Shown: in pieces, positions 37,040-45,704 of the stretch
How the letters are laid out: every line of letters starts with the position of its first letter
Position numbering within the stretch: the first letter of the stretch is position 1
DNA from: Thioploca ingrica
GTDB lineage: Bacteria; Pseudomonadota; Gammaproteobacteria; Beggiatoales; Beggiatoaceae
Length of the DNA stretch: 64,000 nt
Direction of reading: 5' to 3'
Assembly (NCBI GenBank): GCA_000828835.1
Contig: AP014633.1
Location: 3,348,001 to 3,412,000 of the forward strand
Notes under the pieces: generated by a model
Databases searched by the model: none
What the model was told of the DNA's origin: nothing
What the model saw: only the letters and a program-made list of their open reading frames with translations
Program-made: the position numbers and the translations under genes

Positions 37040-37242
37040 TTTCTTATTCTCTAAAAAAATTCACGATGACAATAAAAATACTTTATTGGAGAAACTAACC
37101 TGGTTAATAATTGAGAGCAAGTTGATTCGATTGAATCGAGCGTGAAATTATTATGTAATTATTTTTTAATAATATCAAAAAATGGTTGATAAGAGGTAAT
37201 CTTATTATCTTAATAAATTATCTATTGTAAATGGAGTCCGTT

Positions 37243-37557
37243 ATGACTTTAGAAGAATTTAAAAATTCTTTATCGCAAGAAACACCTCCACCGCAAATAA
37301 GCAAGGTATTACAAGCATTATGGCAAGATGCTAACGGTCAATGGGATATCGCTCATCGCTTGGCTCAGTCGGTTAATGATACCACCGGAGCATGGGTACA
37401 TGCTTATTTACACCGCAAAGAAGGTGATCTTTATAATGCTTCCTATTGGTATTCTCACGCTAACCAAACAATGCCAACGATTTCTCTAGAACAAGAATGG
37501 GAAGAAATCAGTAAGGCATTGTTGTTTGTCTACAATGAAATGATTCTGACAGTTTGA
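37243..37557 (+). CDS. Small conserved-looking soluble protein, unknown
   Basis: The ATG at 37243 (MTLEEFKNSL) follows GGAG at 6 nt; an ATG four codons earlier has no such site. The 104-residue product is helix-rich, with LQALWQDANGQWDIAHRLAQ and AYLHRKEGDLYNASYWYSHA, which looks like a short TPR-like helical hairpin. Proteins of this kind are common in gammaproteobacteria, but no function is known to me. Upstream, 37040-37242 is AT-rich noncoding sequence with no structure that I could identify. Confidence 0.7.
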   Translation: MTLEEFKNSLSQETPPPQISKVLQALWQDANGQWDIAHRLAQSVNDTTGAWVHAYLHRKEGDLYNASYWYSHANQTMPTISLEQEWEEISKALLFVYNEMILTV

Positions 37558-37711
37558 TTAGTGAGTAACGCTCCTCTTTTTTTAGCAATTGAAAGTTTCA
37601 ATAAGCTTTGATATTATGAGCACGTGTGGAGGATTATGGTATGATGCCAGATTAACTATAATCTAATCTTTTAGTTCTTCTTTTTAAATTATAATGTAGG
37701 TTAGGATAATT

Positions 37712-38761
37712 ATGAACCTAAAAAATATCTTGCCTTTTCTCACCTTTCGTAAACAACAGAATCAACTTCTCGTTGTTAATACCCCCCCTTTCTTCTCCTT
37801 TAAGTTCGTACAAGAAATATATCTGCAGGTTATAGCCAATCTGGAAGGATATATGGCTATAATCCGCGTCGATCATTGGTTTAAGAACATATTTATGTTG
37901 CCAGGAATTATCTTTGCCCTACTATATTTTGATATTACTCTGAGTTGGGAATTGGGCTTCATAATGCTGGTAGGCGTGTTGGCAACTTGTCTTATTGCTT
38001 CTGCAAATTACGTGATTAATGAATGGTTAGATGCTCAATTCGATAAATTTCACCCCGTTAAAAAGCATCGTCCAGCGGTGGTGAAAAATCTTTCCGCCAA
38101 AATTGTTTATCTAGAATATGTCATTTTAGCCATAATGGGTTTATCGATGGCGTATTACATCAATACTTCATTTTTTCTCTGTGAATTATTACTATTAATC
38201 ATGGGATTATTATACAACGTGGAACCCATTCGAACCAAGGATAAAGTTTACCTCGATGTATTATCTGAATCGGTTAATAATCCCATTCGCTTTACTTTAG
38301 GTTGGTTTATTTTTGTCCCAACCATTCTCCCACCATCAAGTATGTTAGTGGCTTATTGGATGGGGGGAGCTTTCTTAATGGGAACTAAACGCTTTGCTGA
38401 ATATCGCTTTATCAATGATCATCAATTAGCAGGTTTATATCGTAAATCTTTTAAACATTACACTGAGCAAAATTTGCTCATATCTATTTTTTTCTATGCT
38501 TTAACAGCTACTTTCTTTTTGGGCATTTTCTTGATTAAACATAGAATAGAATTGCTCTTAAGTTTTCCCTTGTTTGCTTTACTATTCACTTGGTACTTAC
38601 AAATTGGCTTTAGAGAAAATTCCCCGGTTCAGTACCCGGAAAAATTGTATAAAGAAAAGCATTTTATGTTATTTCTAGTTACGTTGTGTACTGTTGTCTT
38701 TATCCTATTATTCGTAGATATTCCCTGGTTGCATTTCCTTCTCAAAAGTAATTTTGGGTAA
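37712..38761 (+). CDS. UbiA-family prenyltransferase (polyprenyl-phosphate phosphoribosyltransferase-like)
   Basis: The 349-residue membrane protein has the UbiA Asp-rich motif as NEWLDAQFDKFHPVKKHRP, close to the version in decaprenyl-phosphate phosphoribosyltransferase (NDxxDxxxDxxHPxKxxRP). VDHWFKNIFMLPG at the N-terminus also fits that branch. Eight or so membrane helices follow. Such enzymes attach phosphoribose to polyprenyl phosphate, the first step to lipid-linked pentose donors. The next genes are membrane glycosyltransferases and an oxidoreductase, supporting a role in lipid-linked sugar metabolism rather than ubiquinone. Substrate is inferred. Confidence 0.8.
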   Translation: MNLKNILPFLTFRKQQNQLLVVNTPPFFSFKFVQEIYLQVIANLEGYMAIIRVDHWFKNIFMLPGIIFALLYFDITLSWELGFIMLVGVLATCLIASANYVINEWLDAQFDKFHPVKKHRPAVVKNLSAKIVYLEYVILAIMGLSMAYYINTSFFLCELLLLIMGLLYNVEPIRTKDKVYLDVLSESVNNPIRFTLGWFIFVPTILPPSSMLVAYWMGGAFLMGTKRFAEYRFINDHQLAGLYRKSFKHYTEQNLLISIFFYALTATFFLGIFLIKHRIELLLSFPLFALLFTWYLQIGFRENSPVQYPEKLYKEKHFMLFLVTLCTVVFILLFVDIPWLHFLLKSNFG

Positions 38762-38815
38762 CCCATATTATTAAAAGAATCCTCTCGGACAATTTTACAG
38801 TAGTCATTTAAACAC

Positions 38816-40060
38816 ATGAAACTACCTAAACCAGAGCATTTTTATGGATGGATACTTTTCATAGCGTTGTTATTGCGCCTATTATGGGCAATGGCAGCGG
38901 TACCTATTGTTCCAGTGTCAGATTGTAATGCCTATGATACTTTTGCCCAAAATCTAGCGAATGGCTATGGGTATGGTTGGACTAGCACTTCGCTTACTGC
39001 TCATTGGCCACCAGGAACATCCTTTGTTTATTCAATATTTTACCGTTTGTTTGGCCATACTTATGTTCCTATTATTATTTTAAACTTATTATTAGGAATA
39101 ACTATTATTTGGTGTTCAATGCAGCTAGCTGAAAGATGGTTTAATCAGCAGGTTGCTTGGCTAACTGGCTTATTATTAACTTTATGGCCGGTTACTATTC
39201 AATTTACTACCGTATTGTCCAGTGAGCTACTTTTTACTGCGTTGTTCCTCGTTGCTATGGTAATATGGTTAAATGAGTCAACTCATCTCTGGTTAAGAGC
39301 TTTGTTAGTTGGATTAATCCTGGCTGCGGCTTGTTATGTGCGAAGTGCAACCCTGTTTATTCCGTTCTTATTGTTGTTGTTTCGCTGGGTTAACACGAGA
39401 GAAATCTTAAGAAGTATTGCTGCCATTATCGTTGTCTTTGTGGTTATGTCTTTATTAATTGCCCCGTGGTCAATCCGTAATACCCGACTTTATGGTCAAT
39501 TTGTGCTCATGTCTACGAATACCGGGGTCGCATTGTGGATTGGCAATAATCCTAAAACGAGAAATGGTGCACATATGGACGTACCCCCAGAAATAAATGA
39601 AAAAACGGTTGGGATGAATTTGGCGCAACGTTCGGCTTATCTAAAGGCGATAGCAGTTGCTTATATTAAACAAGAACCGCTGAAATTTGTCACTCGTACT
39701 TTCAAAAAACTGATTCGCTTGCATGAGCGTGAAACGATTGGCGTGGCGTGGAATGAACCAGGATTAGTTTCTCATTATGGAACGGGGGTGTTGTTACCTT
39801 TAAAAATAGTTAGCCAAGGATATTGGTTAGCAATGCTAGGGCTAGCTTTGATAGGGATTATACTACTCGGTAAACAGCAGGGATGGATAACCATGATAAT
39901 ACATCCATTGATTGTTATCTGGGGATATTTTGCCTTGGGACATGCGGTAACTGAAATTGGAGATCGTTATCATTTCTATAGTATTCCCATGATCGCTATA
40001 TTGGCTGCACTTACTATAACTTATGGGCTAAAAATGAAGCAATACATTGTAAATAGATAG
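38816..40060 (+). CDS. GT39-like membrane glycosyltransferase
   Basis: A 414-residue protein with about ten hydrophobic helices. VSDCNAYDTFAQNLANGYGY, containing the first-loop Asp typical of PMT/ArnT enzymes, and HWPPGTSFVYSIFYRLFG identify it as a dolichyl/undecaprenyl-phosphate-sugar-dependent transferase of the GT39/GT83 type. It probably takes a sugar from a lipid donor at the periplasmic face. It begins 54 nt after the UbiA-type gene; the donor made by that pathway may be its substrate (inference). Confidence 0.82.
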   Translation: MKLPKPEHFYGWILFIALLLRLLWAMAAVPIVPVSDCNAYDTFAQNLANGYGYGWTSTSLTAHWPPGTSFVYSIFYRLFGHTYVPIIILNLLLGITIIWCSMQLAERWFNQQVAWLTGLLLTLWPVTIQFTTVLSSELLFTALFLVAMVIWLNESTHLWLRALLVGLILAAACYVRSATLFIPFLLLLFRWVNTREILRSIAAIIVVFVVMSLLIAPWSIRNTRLYGQFVLMSTNTGVALWIGNNPKTRNGAHMDVPPEINEKTVGMNLAQRSAYLKAIAVAYIKQEPLKFVTRTFKKLIRLHERETIGVAWNEPGLVSHYGTGVLLPLKIVSQGYWLAMLGLALIGIILLGKQQGWITMIIHPLIVIWGYFALGHAVTEIGDRYHFYSIPMIAILAALTITYGLKMKQYIVNR

Positions 40061-40118
40061 AACCAGTTTATGCGGAAAAGGATGAATTTAACCGGAGTAA
40101 ATAACTCAAGGAGAAATG

Positions 40119-40403
40119 ATGAAATCATTAAAATTGCATATGATCATATTGATTTTACTTAGTTTACCGGGAATAATTGCACCGATATCATTATGGGTAC
40201 CTGTAAATCTTCTCCCCGATATCGTGGGAATTCTTGCTATATTATATGTCATGCTATGGATTTTCCACACCATAATAACAAGTTTACTTATGGGAGGTTT
40301 CTTATGGTTTCGTTTTGGTCGAACCGAGCAGGTAGTCATTTCTACCCATCTAATCATCTTTATTATTATGCTGGTTTATGCTATTTGGCTTGTTTCTTCT
40401 TAG
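40119..40403 (+). CDS. Small three-helix membrane protein, unknown
   Basis: The 94-residue protein has three hydrophobic segments (about 5-25, 32-55 and 65-92). The start may be ATG at 40116 or 40119; AAGGAG precedes both. It sits between the GT39-like gene and the GMC partner gene. No family recognised. Confidence 0.6.
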   Translation: MKSLKLHMIILILLSLPGIIAPISLWVPVNLLPDIVGILAILYVMLWIFHTIITSLLMGGFLWFRFGRTEQVVISTHLIIFIIMLVYAIWLVSS

Positions 40404-40504
40404 CTGTTAAACAAAGAAAATAAATTATTAGTATTCCGTTTGGGGTTGTAAATTCTAACATCCCATGAGATTTTTATTTTATAACTCAGAGGAAGGTTTT
40501 ATTT

Positions 40505-40870
40505 ATGGAAAGGCGTCAATTTAGCTTAATATTACTCGGATGTAGTTTATTAGGGTTAACTCGATTTGCTTGGAGTAGTAACCCAGCAACTCGCTCTATT
40601 TCCATTGTGGCCAATTTATTCACTCATCACGATAGTGCTATTAATTTAGGACAACATTATTTAACTCTTTTTCCGCAAGAAGCGAATTATGACTGGCTTG
40701 TTAACCAAACTTTACCTCATGGATACGCCCATATTCAATCTCAATCACTTAAACAAACATTAAGAATGCAAAGAGGAAAGGATTTCTATGAAGGAAATAC
40801 AGTTATAATTGATGGTTGGGTGCTGTCACGTACTGAAGCCCGTCTTTGTGCATTGCTTGCCTTAGCTTAA
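40505..40870 (+). CDS. Small partner subunit of a GMC oxidoreductase
   Basis: The 121-residue protein has a leader (MERRQFSLILLGCSLLGL) with a twin-arginine-like start and ends with the phrase DGWVLSRTEARLCALLAL, which recurs in small proteins encoded before GMC oxidoreductases (sugar or sorbitol dehydrogenase small subunits). It lies 18 nt before the GMC gene. In known complexes the small subunit carries the Tat signal and takes the large subunit across the membrane with it. That role is inferred here. Confidence 0.75.
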   Translation: MERRQFSLILLGCSLLGLTRFAWSSNPATRSISIVANLFTHHDSAINLGQHYLTLFPQEANYDWLVNQTLPHGYAHIQSQSLKQTLRMQRGKDFYEGNTVIIDGWVLSRTEARLCALLALA

Positions 40871-40888
40871 TCAGAGAGATAGGTTGAC

Positions 40889-42475
40889 ATGATAAATGAT
40901 TTTCGCGAAATGACCAATGAAACCGTAATTGAAACGGATATCTGCATTGTCGGCGCCGGTGCTGCCGGCATTTCTATTGCTAAGTATTTGAATGGTAGTA
41001 ATATATCCATTTGTTTAGTGGAAAGCGGTGGGTTTAAATTTGAGGAGGAGACTCAGTCTTTATATCAAGGTAAAAATGTTGGCCACAAATATTTTCCTTT
41101 AGATACAGCGCGGTTACGTTATTTTGGTGGTACAACTAATCATTGGACGGGGTGGTGTTCTCCTCTGGAAGAGGTCGATTTCAAACAACGTGATTGGGTA
41201 CCTTATAGCGGTTGGCCTTTCACCCAAAAGGATTTAGAACCTTATTATATTCAAGCACAAAAATGGTGTAACGTTGGACCTTACCGTTATCAACCATCGG
41301 ATTGGGAAACAGATGATTTTAAATTATTAGAAGTATTACCCGAAAAACTAGCTACTAAATTTTGGCAATTTAGTCCGGCTCCTACTCGGTTTGGAATAAC
41401 TTATCGCGCTGAGTTAGAACAAGCAACTCACATTCAAGTGCTCTTACATGCGAATGTAGTAGAAATTTTGAGCAATTCATCGGCTCAAGCGGTAGAAGGT
41501 GTTAAAATAAGTACTGTAGATAAGGTCAAAACGGGTACCGTTCGTGCTAAAGTGGTGATATTAGCTTGTGGTGGTTTAGAAAATCCACGCTTACTATTAG
41601 TTTCTAATCGCGTCCAAACGACGGGATTGGGTAACCAAAATGATAACGTCGGCCGTTTCTTTATGGAACATCCGCTGGTGGAGTCAGGTAAATTGATTAC
41701 CTTAAAAGATTCTAAACCTTTAGCTTATTACAATAATATAACCATCAGAAATGGCGCTCATTTGCGACCGGCACTCAAAGGAAGTGAAATTGCCCAGCAA
41801 AAATATCAAATTCTTAATGTGGCAGTATTGATGCATTCTGATAGTCAGAATGAGGAAATCGGTTATCTCGCCACTAAAAAATTTTTTAAAGCATTAAAAT
41901 CCGGTAAATTCTCCAATCAATTCCGTAATGATGTTATCAATATGATTAGCGACTTAGATGGTCTTGCTGAGAATCTTTATTATCGTTTCAGAGGTACTCA
42001 AAAACCATTACCCAACAATACCAATATAACCGTGATGTCCTATTCTGAACAACGACCTAATCCGAACAGCCGTGTCTTACTGGATACCGACAAAGACCAA
42101 CTAGGATTGCCTCGTATTAAGCTAGATTGGCAATTGACTGAACTAGAGAAACGTAGTGTACGTGTCACTAATCAATTAATTGGAGAGGAATTAGGTCGAA
42201 TGGAGTTAGGTCGATTACAACTCGTTGATTGGTTACAATCAGAAGATGATCAGTTTAAAGCGGGTGGCCAATATCATCATATGGGTACAACTCGTATGAG
42301 TGAAGATCCGAAACAAGGTGTCGTGGATAAAAATTGCCGTGTACATGGTTTAGCTAACTTGTACATTGCCGGTAGCTCAGTCTTTGCTACCAGCGGTAAC
42401 AGCAATCCAACCCTTACTATTGTCGCATTGGCAATGCGCTTAGCAGAACATTTAAAAAAACAAGTAGTCAGCTAA
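40889..42475 (+). CDS. GMC-family FAD oxidoreductase
   Basis: The 528-residue protein has the FAD motif DICIVGAGAAGISIAKYL, then RYFGGTTNHWTGWCSPLEE and the C-terminal YHHMGTTRMSEDPKQGVVD and GSSVFATSGNSNPTLT, with the catalytic His near HHMGTTR. It lacks its own signal peptide, consistent with export with the small subunit just upstream. It should oxidise a hydroxyl of a sugar or other alcohol and pass electrons to a quinone or cytochrome. In this cluster it might epimerise or oxidise a lipid-linked sugar, but this is speculative. Confidence 0.9.
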   Translation: MINDFREMTNETVIETDICIVGAGAAGISIAKYLNGSNISICLVESGGFKFEEETQSLYQGKNVGHKYFPLDTARLRYFGGTTNHWTGWCSPLEEVDFKQRDWVPYSGWPFTQKDLEPYYIQAQKWCNVGPYRYQPSDWETDDFKLLEVLPEKLATKFWQFSPAPTRFGITYRAELEQATHIQVLLHANVVEILSNSSAQAVEGVKISTVDKVKTGTVRAKVVILACGGLENPRLLLVSNRVQTTGLGNQNDNVGRFFMEHPLVESGKLITLKDSKPLAYYNNITIRNGAHLRPALKGSEIAQQKYQILNVAVLMHSDSQNEEIGYLATKKFFKALKSGKFSNQFRNDVINMISDLDGLAENLYYRFRGTQKPLPNNTNITVMSYSEQRPNPNSRVLLDTDKDQLGLPRIKLDWQLTELEKRSVRVTNQLIGEELGRMELGRLQLVDWLQSEDDQFKAGGQYHHMGTTRMSEDPKQGVVDKNCRVHGLANLYIAGSSVFATSGNSNPTLTIVALAMRLAEHLKKQVVS

Positions 42476-42488
42476 TCAAGCGTAGTGC

Positions 42489-42538
42489 GTGAAGTGACAT
42501 AAGACGCATCAGCGAATCCCGCCCCTATGTTTCTTCAC
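42489..42538. repeat. Imperfect inverted repeat after the GMC gene
   Basis: GTGAAGTGACATA (from 42489) pairs with TATGTTTCTTCAC (ending at 42538), 11 of 13 positions matching. The loop is GC-rich (CGCATCAGCGAATCCCGCCC). No T-run follows. It is one of several palindromic intergenic elements in this window and may serve as a transcript-end structure. Confidence 0.45.
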
Positions 42539-42583
42539 TGCCATTCAAGTGAAACAAAAACAAATTATTAGGTAGAGATAAGC

Positions 42584-43840
42584 ATGGATAATAGAGAATA
42601 TAAAGCGGTAACGATTGTTTTTTTATTAGTGTTACTTACATTTGCATTGGCATTTACATTGGTTAAGAATGTTAAACCCATTGTGGATGAAGGAATTCAC
42701 TACCTTCAAATCAAATTTATTTTAGATTTTTTCAACGGTGAACAATTTATTATCCATCCTACACTCACTATGATACCTGGCTATCATTTTGTCATGGCTA
42801 GTCTTTCCTACATTTTCGACAATTTATCAGTAGCTTTTATTAGATCTTTATCTACAGTATTTTCTTATATTTCAATTATAATTTTCTTTTTATTACTGAA
42901 ATCAGAAAAAAGTTACCCTCAGATCCCAGTCATTAAATTAATACAATATGCTTTCTTTCCGTTAATTTTTCCATTTTTCTTTTTAATCTACACCGACTCT
43001 TTTTCAGTACTACTGATATTATTTTCTTGGTTGTTGGTATTGAATAAACGATATTATATCGGTGGTATCATAGCTACTGCAAGTGTCTTGGTTAGACAAA
43101 GTAACCTGATTTGGTTGATTTTTATGATTACTTATATTTATTATGAAAATAATCAGTTCAAATTTAATTTAGCAATACTGGCTAATTGGATAAAAGATTG
43201 TTGGACATTCTTCTTAGGTATTGTTTTTTTTAGCTTATTTGTTCTTGTTAATGGCGGGATGATAATAGGAAAGGGAGCAACTCAATACTATCCAAAATCT
43301 TTATATTTTGGCAATATCTATTTCTTCTTATTTTTGTTTTTCTTTTTGTTTTTACCTTTAAATATAGATAACCGCCATAAAATACAAAATTTTATTAAAG
43401 TTAATCCGTGGATAATGATAGGTATAGTTGCTTTCTTTATCTTTTATCTCTTAACTTTTAACCAGCTATCTCCTCACAATTTAAAGGGAGAAGATCGCCT
43501 CATTATCAACTATTTCTTGAGAAACGAGATATTGATAACTTTCACTTCTTCTACGCTGTTCAAAATTTTATTTTTTATACCGGTAGTTTATTCTTTACTT
43601 TCTATAGCAATCACCCAGTTATGTAAAAAAAGTTATTACCTTCTCTATCCATTTGCTATACTTTCCGTAGTACCAATATGGCCAATTTTTCCCCGATATT
43701 CCCTCATTCCTTTTATATTATTTATCTTGTTTAAAGAGACAAATTCTAAGTTAATTGAGTATTCTACTACAGCTATTTATGTCGTTCTGTCGATGGGGTT
43801 ATTTTATGGAATGTTGCAGGGATGGTTTTATCCTGGATAA
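42584..43840 (+). CDS. ALG10-like membrane glycosyltransferase
   Basis: The 418-residue protein has about ten membrane helices. KPIVDEGIHYLQIKF (31-45) matches the DE-x-FH-x-xQ motif of eukaryotic ALG10/DIE2, and PTLTMIPGYHFVMASL (59-74) matches its 'ITTxPGLY' part. YTDSFSVLLILFSWLL and SVLVRQSNLIWLIF match the other two conserved blocks (YTD, RQTNIIW). In eukaryotes this enzyme adds the last glucose to the dolichol-linked oligosaccharide. The acceptor in bacteria is unknown. The lipid-linked-sugar genes upstream fit a membrane transferase. It is followed by a good terminator. Confidence 0.72.
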   Translation: MDNREYKAVTIVFLLVLLTFALAFTLVKNVKPIVDEGIHYLQIKFILDFFNGEQFIIHPTLTMIPGYHFVMASLSYIFDNLSVAFIRSLSTVFSYISIIIFFLLLKSEKSYPQIPVIKLIQYAFFPLIFPFFFLIYTDSFSVLLILFSWLLVLNKRYYIGGIIATASVLVRQSNLIWLIFMITYIYYENNQFKFNLAILANWIKDCWTFFLGIVFFSLFVLVNGGMIIGKGATQYYPKSLYFGNIYFFLFLFFFLFLPLNIDNRHKIQNFIKVNPWIMIGIVAFFIFYLLTFNQLSPHNLKGEDRLIINYFLRNEILITFTSSTLFKILFFIPVVYSLLSIAITQLCKKSYYLLYPFAILSVVPIWPIFPRYSLIPFILFILFKETNSKLIEYSTTAIYVVLSMGLFYGMLQGWFYPG

Positions 43841-43858
43841 GACTTAAAGTCTTATTTT
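43837..43858 (+). terminator. Intrinsic terminator after the glycan cluster
   Basis: ATAAGAC (43837-43843) pairs perfectly with GTCTTAT (43849-43855) around TTAAA and is followed by TTT (43856-43858). The stem begins inside the stop region of the ALG10-like gene, where an operon end would be expected. Confidence 0.65.
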
Positions 43859-43882
43859 AAATTTGGTACCATAACCAAGAAT

Positions 43883-43914
43883 TGCTGCGTTACGCATTCA
43901 CTAATGCACCCTAC
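43883..43914. repeat. Fragment of a recurrent TGCGTTACGC intergenic repeat
   Basis: TGCTGCGTTACGCATTCACT followed by AATGCACCCTAC resembles the left half of the element at 47974-48046. The matching right half is missing here. Such elements are commonly scattered non-autonomous repeats. It lies between the ALG10-like gene and rnhA. Confidence 0.55.
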
Positions 43915-44005
43915 TTAATTATTTAACTTGAACGCAAATTAATATGACTAATGCGCTAAAAGATACGCTTATCACCTAACTTAGTAGAACCGAATAATAA
44001 TTTCT

Positions 44006-44464
44006 TTAACTTTTTGATTGATTTTGCAAAATTAACTCAATTCCTTGATTAGCTAATTGATCAGCAATTTCATTTTCGGGATGTCCGTTATGTCCTTTTA
44101 TCCACAGCCATTCCACTTGATGCTGTTGAGTCACTCTATCTAGGCGTTGCCATAAATCTTCATTTTTAACCGGTTCTTTATTGGATTTTTTCCAACCGCG
44201 TTGTTTCCACTGCGTAATCCATTCAGTGATCCCTTTGTTAACGTATTGAGAATCGGTGGTTAAGCGAACGTAACAAGGACGGGTTAATGTCTCCAAAGCG
44301 ATAATAGCTGCTAGTAATTCCATACGGTTATTGGTGGTGTGAGTTTCTCCACCATATAATTGTTTTTCTTTATCTTTATAACGCAACAATACTCCCCAAC
44401 CCCCCGGGCCAGGATTACCCCGACAAGCCCCGTCGGTAAAAGCTTCAACCCAAAATTGAGTCAT
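44006..44464 (-). CDS. rnhA: Ribonuclease HI
   Basis: The 152-residue enzyme has the catalytic [16 protein letters not shown] (first Asp), [12 protein letters not shown] (Glu), [11 protein letters not shown] (Asp) and the late [14 protein letters not shown] region with the last Asp. It degrades RNA in RNA-DNA hybrids. Its ATG overlaps the methyltransferase stop by 4 nt. Confidence 0.97.
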   Translation of the reverse strand: MTQFWVEAFTDGACRGNPGPGGWGVLLRYKDKEKQLYGGETHTTNNRMELLAAIIALETLTRPCYVRLTTDSQYVNKGITEWITQWKQRGWKKSNKEPVKNEDLWQRLDRVTQQHQVEWLWIKGHNGHPENEIADQLANQGIELILQNQSKS

Positions 44465-45204
44465 CGGTGATCTTCAAAATGGGTGCTAATGGCGCCAGTT
44501 ACTAAAGTTTGTTTGGGCCACCATTTGGGTTTGATCGGGGTGAGAGTGACTACCCGTTTTTTAGCGACGATAAGATAGACAGCGCCAAAATTATTTAACC
44601 AATGAGCACCCATCTTTTCTAAAAGAATCGTGAAATTTTTAAAACGGTCATTGTGAAAAGGGAGTGCATAAAAAAAAGTTTTTTGATCCTTTACTTCAAA
44701 ATCAAGTAAAGCCAACCAATCTTTTAGACGTAATAGGGGTAAAAAACGTCCACACCAGGGTGCCGCTGGCTTATAACGTGCTCTTAACCAATGCCACATT
44801 CCCCACAAGCTGATGGGATTAAAACCTAAGATAACGACATAACCTTCTGGAATTAAAATTCGTTCGACTTCTTGTAAGATTTCCTGCGGATTTTCTTCAA
44901 ACTCTAAAGTATGGGGCAACACGACGACATCTAAGCTATCTTGAGCAAAGGGTAATGCGGTCACCGCAGCATAAACATGAGAACAAGCCGAATGAGTTAC
45001 TGAGGTGGTTGTCGTTAAGATACAGCGGTGCATAATGCGACTACTTTCTAATAAACAACCCTCTCCTATATAGCCTATTTGCAATAAATGATAACCAAAC
45101 AATTGAGGTAAAATTTGTTGCAAGGCATCGGCTTCTTTTTGTAATAAGCGTTTCCCCAAAGGGGTGTGAAACCAATGGTTCAGTTGGGTAGAGCGAATGC
45201 TCAT
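44461..45204 (-). CDS. Class I SAM-dependent methyltransferase beside rnhA
   Basis: The 247-residue protein is of the methyltransferase type often encoded before rnhA. It has [15 protein letters not shown] at the SAM-binding position, where the usual glycine-rich loop is weak, and a later core [18 protein letters not shown] and [18 protein letters not shown]. Substrate unknown. Its position is typical and translation is coupled to rnhA. Confidence 0.85.
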   Translation of the reverse strand: MSIRSTQLNHWFHTPLGKRLLQKEADALQQILPQLFGYHLLQIGYIGEGCLLESSRIMHRCILTTTTSVTHSACSHVYAAVTALPFAQDSLDVVVLPHTLEFEENPQEILQEVERILIPEGYVVILGFNPISLWGMWHWLRARYKPAAPWCGRFLPLLRLKDWLALLDFEVKDQKTFFYALPFHNDRFKNFTILLEKMGAHWLNNFGAVYLIVAKKRVVTLTPIKPKWWPKQTLVTGAISTHFEDHR

Positions 45205-45219
45205 TAATTCTAGTAATGA

Positions 45220-45543
45220 TTAAAAGGGTAATTTAAATCCTTCGGGCAATCCTAATCCACCGGCCATGTTAGCTAATTTATCTTGACTGGTTCTTTCCAC
45301 TTTACGCACGGCATCATTGACAGCCGCCGCGATCAAGTCCTCCAACATTTCTTTGTCTTCTTTCATTAGTTCTGGATCAATTTCAACGCGTCGTACATCA
45401 TGTCGTCCCGTCATCACAATTTTAACCATCCCTCCTCCCGCTTCACCCGTGATTTCTAAGTGAGCTAATTCCTCTTGTGCTTTTTGAAAGTTACTTTGAA
45501 TTTTTTGTGCTTGTTTCATTAAATTGGAAATTCCGCCTTTCAT
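45220..45543 (-). CDS. ybaB: YbaB/EbfC nucleoid-associated protein
   Basis: The 107-residue protein begins [20 protein letters not shown] and has [20 protein letters not shown], the family hallmarks. It binds DNA and is normally encoded between dnaX and recR; recR is not present here. It lies 161 nt downstream of dnaX. Confidence 0.95.
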   Translation of the reverse strand: MKGGISNLMKQAQKIQSNFQKAQEELAHLEITGEAGGGMVKIVMTGRHDVRRVEIDPELMKEDKEMLEDLIAAAVNDAVRKVERTSQDKLANMAGGLGLPEGFKLPF

Positions 45544-45704
45544 ATACTCTGTCCTCTAATCATTTTAAAGTAGACATTTTGCGCTGATGGTGAAAACCGA
45601 TTGGTTTCTTCATGACGTAATAAATTTTCGGTAGTATACTGAATATTTTGCACTTCTTCCATGATGAGAGCAAATTAAGAAGAATAGATAAAATACTTAA
45701 AAGG

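Noticed and set aside
40193-40423. Alternative frame overlapping the small membrane protein gene
   Set aside because: No ribosome binding site and overlaps a better frame with hydrophobic segments.
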